Shown here in pieces: positions 58,824-64,000 of a DNA stretch of 64,000 nucleotides. The translations under genes and the position numbers were made by a program. The stretch's first letter is position 1, and every line of letters begins with the position of its first letter. The stretch comes from Voacanga thouarsii (lineage: Eukaryota > Streptophyta > Magnoliopsida > Gentianales > Apocynaceae), in the NCBI GenBank assembly GCA_026120185.1, contig JANUWF010002278.1, positions 1,518,501-1,582,500 on the forward strand, in the 5' to 3' direction. The notes beneath the pieces are model-generated. The model searched no databases. It saw only the letters and a program-made list of their open reading frames with translations, and had not been told where the DNA came from.

Positions 58824-61175
58824 TGTAACACCCCGCTACCTAGGCCCGCAGGGCCGGGGATGTTGCCCCGTTCAAAGGACAAGGGGTCTATATAACTAGG
58901 TCATACAAATAAAATAGCGAAAATAAATGATACTTGAACTTAAATATTTATTACATCCCAAAATAAACATCTATCCAAAATAGATCCGAGAATACAAAAA
59001 ACAAATCCATAATAAAAATTCATCCACTCTCATCTCTCCATAACTTTACACAAACATAAATCATCATAAATCTTCCAAAGCGGGCATAATCTAGCTACTC
59101 GTCCCCACAGCAGGACCGACCTGAAAACATGGTAAAAAGGTGGTGAGACAGAAATCTCAGTAAGTCCTTGTGTGTTTACGTGTCAGGTGAAAACATTTCG
59201 TGAATGTAAAGTATAAAATTCTTTTTAAGAGATCACTGGCAAGCAACAAACATCCGTAAAAAACAAGAGTGGTGTTTTGGCATTTTTGGCCATACATAAT
59301 TTATAAAATCAACCACTCAAAAGAAAAGATTACGTGTTACCACACGTTGGGCCCCATAACCGAATGGTCAACATACCACACTTTGTGCATACCGCCGGTC
59401 AGAATGCCACACATTGTGCAAACAGAAAAAAGTAAGTGATCGGCCTACTGAGCAAGATACTCCTCCTTCTCTATACCGAAACAACAACCGGGTGTCCATT
59501 CCGGCATAACACAGTCACTTGACTGAACAGAACACTGCTAGCTCGGACTGGCATGACCTACTGGACTGACGTCCTATCCGGGAAGGACTCACCCCTCAGA
59601 GGTGGCCACCTACTGAGAGACTTACCCTAACCCCGTAAAGACTAGTCCTAGTAGTCCACCTTTATTGAGTACTCAACGTAACGTATCCCACTTGGGAAAA
59701 ATGAACAAACACAGTTCCACTTGAACATGGGAAATATAGGGTTTCCAAAATCTTTGTCAAAAACAGTTTCAGAAAGAGTTCTGAGTTTGAGTAAATCTGC
59801 TTGATAAATTTCAAATAACTCATTTTACGGAAATAAAACAGGAGACAATCCTCAATTGTCTTTACAAAAATGAGTGTCCATGCACTCTACATTTGGCTTG
59901 CCATAATTAAACATTTTTCAACAATCAGGTTTTATGCAGGAGCTTACCTGATTCTTACACACAACAACAAGGTCTCCAACAGCAGACCTAACCCCACATG
60001 GGCAAATACAAATCACAATCAATTCCAAGCTACAATCCACTTCCTCAATTTTAAATCAACTCCTCTTACTACTAACATGATCCTAGTGTTCCAAGCTTTA
60101 AGGCCAAACAATACATAAATAGGGTTGTAGGTTGAGCCTAATTTGATATTTAAAATAATTAATAGGTTGGGAAATAATTTCTAATAAGTTGAAGGTTTAA
60201 ATCTTGCTTGGGAAAATTCAGGGTTTATTTGCTCAAGAGTCCTAGGTAGTAATAAGTAAAATAATGATTTAATAATAGTTTAGTTGTTAAAAAATAATTG
60301 ATTGCTAAAACTTGTTGAGATTAAATTTAATGAGTCTTGCTTGGAAAATAATAAGTAAACTTTTAAAAATGGATTTGATTTAATAAATATTTTACTAATT
60401 ATAATTATTTCCATAAAAGGCTTCAATTGATTTCTTTATTTTAAGTAATAATTATTTATTTTATTTTCTAGCAAAATTATTATTTATTTGACCAAAATAT
60501 CGTCTATGTGTATAATAATCCAAATCTACCATTCATAGGGTTTTTTCGACATTTACTAGGAAAATTTTATATCATTAAATATTTTATTTATAAAATAAAA
60601 TTAGTTTAGGGACAACTAGATCATGGTCAAATTTCTATGGCTAACCACAATCAAGAACATATGCAATCCTTCCATTCATCAAATCATCCAAATCATGCAC
60701 ACAAGCATAGATCTAAATTTATTAAGACATGATCCAACCTCTACTACCATAAATATGATCATAGCTTCAATAATCTTACATGCATATAAATCCTATTCAC
60801 CAAAGGTGACATAATCTCTAGCATGCTTTATCTCAAGTACTTCATGCATCAAACCTCAAATCATCACACAATCAACCAAGATATTCCTTCCATGCATAAA
60901 TCCCATCTCCTTCACAATCATACACATATTCATGCTTCAATATCAATAATACATACTCAAATCCTATCACCATCCACCCACTATCAACATCATCCTAGAG
61001 ACATGATTCTAGAGTTTAAAAGAAGGATTGAATGGACTTACTTGATCGATGAATGCTTTAAAGGAGTTTAGAATAGATCTCAACTCCTTGATGCCTAACT
61101 TTGTCCAAGGGAGATGGTGAAAACATGGTCATGCGGAAAAGGAGCTATCCGGCCAAGAAAGGGAGGTTTTCGGCC

Positions 61176-61177
<2 letters not shown>

Positions 61178-61227
<50 letters not shown>
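61178..61227. repeat. (GA)n microsatellite in LTR F
   Basis: An uninterrupted GA run of 50 bases, the longest simple repeat in the window. On the element's own strand it is a CT tract, broadly corresponding to that at 6347-6377 in the LTR of A. Confidence 0.95.
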
Positions 61228-61230
<3 letters not shown>

Positions 61231-62870
61231 TAAACCATTAGCATGTTTATACACATAGGTTCTCATTACAGATTAATATTGGAGGAGATGAAGTTGTTAG
61301 AATAAATTTACCTTGAAGGTGTTCTTGTCCTTCACAGAAATTTTTGGTTTTGATTCGAAGTTGCAAGATGATTTGTGGAGTTTGATATTAAGAATGGGGT
61401 TGATGGACTCACGGCAGTGAGTTGGTCAAATCTGGAAGTTTTAGAGAGGATTTGAGATGGTTTGGAGGGGTATTAGGTGAATGAAAGAGGTAGGTGTTCT
61501 TGGTGTAGTGTGTGTGTTCTTAGTGGTTGAAAGAAATCGAGAGATTGGATTTGTGTAGCTGCCGAAATTCTGTGAGAGCTAGGGCTGGCCAAATTTCTAT
61601 AGGGTTTGGGAAGTTGTTTCTCTGATTTGGAAGGGAAAAGGAAAGGTTAGTTGTTACAATCCTGGAAGAATATTTTTAGGAAGTGAATTTGCAAACTAAA
61701 TATTCCACGAAAATCTAGATTGTTGGAGAGTTTTGGAAGTCTGCCATGGCTGACTGTTTGAGCAGAATTAACATGGGATTAATGCTGGTTTATGGAAGCT
61801 TATGGTGTCTAAAAGTTGGGTGCTCAATGGTGAAAAAGAAGTCTGGTTATTTGGGGAATGCATTATGGAAAGTTGCTAAACAAAGGTGGATGGAATTTTG
61901 GAAAGAAATCAAGCATAATTGCAGGGATTTGTTGGAGAGATTTTTTGACAGCCATTGCTGAATTTCGTGCAGAAGCTTAAGGGAAACAATGGAGCTCTAT
62001 TACTGGAGGTTTAAGGAAGGTTTATGAAGAACAAGGGTGGTGTTTCGACTGGAAGAAGAATAGGAAATACGGCTGGAAAATTTTCCTGCACAGAATTTCG
62101 TTGGGCAGAAATTTTCTGGAAAGATTTTCGGCCGCCATTTCCAGCCAACTTGCAGAGAGTTTGAAGGGGAATTTCGGAGGTATTCAAGGCAAGTTTCCAG
62201 CCTTATTCATGGAGGAAAAACATGGCTAAGGTTCTGCACAAAATTTGGAAGAAAACAGCTTGGTTTTGGACTCTCAAAGTGGCGGTTTGTACAATAATTT
62301 TTCCTGTTGTTACTCCAGCTTTGAGCAGTCTGAAAATGGCCAAGAAAATCATATTGCAAACTGATCCTAAAGATCATTTTTCTGGCAGCATTTGGGAGGA
62401 AATGTTAGCCAAGAAACTCGACACTTTCAAGGCACAATAAGCTGGAAATTTTTAGCTCATTCCAAGAAGGAAGATGAACTAGCTAGAGTAAATTTTCAGC
62501 AAGCTCACTAGAGGGATTTTTTTTCCTCTTGGAATTTTCCACAACTCTTCCACATTTTTCCGACCATAAGAAGTCTTTTACTAAGACATTTTGATCCTAC
62601 AAGATCACAGCACTTTACTAAAATTTCTGGAAAGAAAATGGCTAGAATCACTTGATCAAACTAATGAGTTGAGAATTAAGGAAAATCAAAGATCAAGTGA
62701 AAATGAATTCCCTTTCGGAAATTCAAGTAGGGTACGGGAGTAGAATGAGGTTACTCCTAACATGTCTCTCTTAGGACATCATCCCTACCTTACTCCAAGC
62801 TCATAAGGCCGAAATTATTCTTCCCAAAGCAAAAAATAAAATTTAATCAAGCTAAAACTTCTATGATGGA

Positions 62871-62931
62871 ATTCGAACCCAAGACCTCAAGAATTGATTC
62901 CAAAGCTCAAACCACTAAAACAAAACAACTC
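62871..62931 (-). other. tRNA-like segment in LTR F
   Basis: On the minus strand it reads TGTTTTAGTGGTTTGAG (A-box-like, one mismatch to consensus) and later GGGTTCGAAT (B-box, 62880-62871). Its position in the LTR matches 4703-4780 in element A. The B box is closer to consensus here than in A. Confidence 0.6.
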
Positions 62932-63175
62932 TTGTTGTTATTTCCACTAGAAAATTAATTCCTATTTAATCCTCAAGCTATCTTCCTATTTTCACCTCAT
63001 GCAAAAATTACCATTTTGCCCTTCTCACTCAATACTTACCAACAAGGCTTCAAGACAATAAAACTCAAATCCAAAGTACATAAAAATCATATAAAAATAT
63101 ATTAAATCATGAAATAAGGCATGATATTCATCCCAACCCCTTTGCTCTAAGGTTGGTCTTGACTAGGGTTTCATA

Positions 63176-64000
63176 TCCTCCCCTCCTTCGAAGAATTTCG
63201 TCCCGAAATTCAAGCATACCTCTATTTCAGCTCGGGATACTTCCACTTAACCCATTCTTCCGACTCCCATATGGCATCCTACGTGCCGTGATGCTCCCAC
63301 TGAATCTTAACCATCGGTATCTGTGTAATTCGGAGAGTTTTGACACTGCGGTCTAATATCTGCACAGGCTTTTCCACGTAGCTCAGGTCGGGCTGCAGCA
63401 CTAACGGTTCATCATTCAGTACATGACCGGGATCCGCATTATACTTCTTTAGTTGTGACACGTGAAACATATCATGGATACCCGTCAACCCATCTGGCAG
63501 GTCTAATCGGTAAGCTACTGGTCCGATTCTTTCCTTAATCGGAAACGGCCCCAAATATCTAGGATTCTACTTTTCGCCCTTCGGGTGCTTCAAAATTCCC
63601 CTATTCGGCGTCAGCTTCAGAAATATGCAGTCCCCGACTTGAAAATCTAATTCCCTTCTCTGGTTGTCCGCATAGCTCTTCTGCCAGCTCTGAGCCGCCT
63701 TTAACCTTTCTCGAATCAGTTTCACTTTATCCAACATTTCTTGGACACAAACCTCTCCGATTTTACTCACATGACCATCTTCCGACCAACTCCAATACAA
63801 TGGTACTTGACACTTGCGCCCAAACAGAGCCTCATACGGTGCCATCTTGATCGAAGCTTGATAGCTGTTGTTATATGACAGCTCGGCTTACGGTACACAC
63901 TCGATCCACTTATCCCCAAAATCTAGGACACAAGCTCTCAACATATCTTCTAATATTTGGATCACCCTTTCTGACTGCCCATCGGTCTGCGGATGCGCCG
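63176..64000 (-). pseudogene. pol: gypsy F: end of integrase, chromodomain, polypurine tract
   Basis: On the minus strand, from the window edge: TDGQSERVI and the integrase end, then MAPYEALFGRKCQVPLYW (63845) to LKHPKGEK (63567). GPFPIKERIGPVAYRLDLPDG and the chromodomain-like MVKIQWEHHG follow (63554-63279), and the polypurine tract AAGGAGGGGAGGA lies next to the LTR. It is the best preserved gypsy pol end here, with two frames of about 90 codons each and only a few stops (TAG after KGEK, TAG after HHGT, TAA near 63890). The element continues past the window. Confidence 0.87.

Larger units (their letters stand above)
58824..63175 (-). repeat. LTR of gypsy F (4.35 kb), minus strand
   Basis: On the plus strand it begins TGTAACACCCCGCTACC and ends at 63175, next to the polypurine tract of F. 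On the minus strand it starts TATGAAACCCTAG (TG changed to TA). It shows the same features as the other gypsy LTRs in reverse: GGTGGCCACC (59600), AT-rich middle (60120-60600), GA/CT tract and tRNA-like segment. This is the 3' LTR of F. GTATC (58819-58823) would be one TSD copy; the other is outside the window. ORFs inside it (59870-62440) have no recognisable product. Confidence 0.88.

Noticed and set aside
61746..62440. ORFs of about 70 codons in the LTR of F as genes
   Set aside because: They lie within the LTR, are on the strand opposite to the element, and have no recognisable domain.
1..64000. CRISPR arrays, bacterial operons, phage or defence systems
   Set aside because: No regularly spaced repeats, ribosome binding sites or bacterial gene families were seen. 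All repeats are LTRs, simple repeats or short local duplications of plant retroelements.

Overview
The window is nuclear DNA of a flowering plant, most likely a eudicot with a large, repeat-rich genome. I find no intact host gene. Almost everything outside the first 2 kb can be assigned to LTR retrotransposons nested inside one another. The evidence is plant-type Ty3/gypsy chromovirus and Ty1/copia pol fragments, tRNA-iMet-type and tRNA-Asp-type primer binding sites, polypurine tracts, TG...CA LTR ends and 5-bp target-site duplications (TSDs). Nearly every coding region is broken by stops and frameshifts. The species cannot be named from sequence alone.

Layout. 1-1949: unassigned AT-rich DNA with LTR-like character. 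1950-8776: right part of a chromodomain gypsy element (A) with a complete 4.3-kb 3' LTR (4464-8776), apparently inserted in another LTR of the same superfamily. 8777-55973: a much-invaded gypsy complex (G2) made of an LTR (to 12106), PBS and leader ORF, a solo Athila-type LTR (12674-14570), a gag start, a second LTR split by a short copia element C1 (16608-21831), gag split by a pol-less Athila-type element (23869-31321), RT split by a copia element C2 (31468-37302), a duplicated LTR-gag-RT segment with a solo copia LTR (38344-40050), the remaining pol (40051-42669) and a 3' LTR (42716-55973). That 3' LTR is split by a minus-strand copia element C3 (43438-52379), which itself carries a solo copia LTR in gag (48385-50093). 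55974-58823: a copia element D, the host of G2. 58824-64000: a minus-strand gypsy element F inserted in the integrase of D, with a 4.35-kb LTR and the end of pol.

The deepest nest has four layers: D contains G2, G2 contains C3, C3 contains a solo LTR. Removing insertions and one copy of each TSD restores older reading frames or LTRs at several sites, which supports the boundaries given.

The points most worth a second look are: a tandem duplication of a gypsy segment already carrying a copia insertion; a roughly 54-bp inversion of an LTR-end/PBS junction; a tRNA-like Pol III promoter inside the giant gypsy LTRs; a pol-less Athila-type element with one plant-specific gene and two matching hairpin-plus-purine-tract motifs; a leader ORF with two SUMO-interaction-like motifs; a copia element with near-identical LTRs but a ruined pol; and a strong bias of stop codons toward C-to-T/G-to-A changes. 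I see no CRISPR, operon, phage or other non-transposon system.
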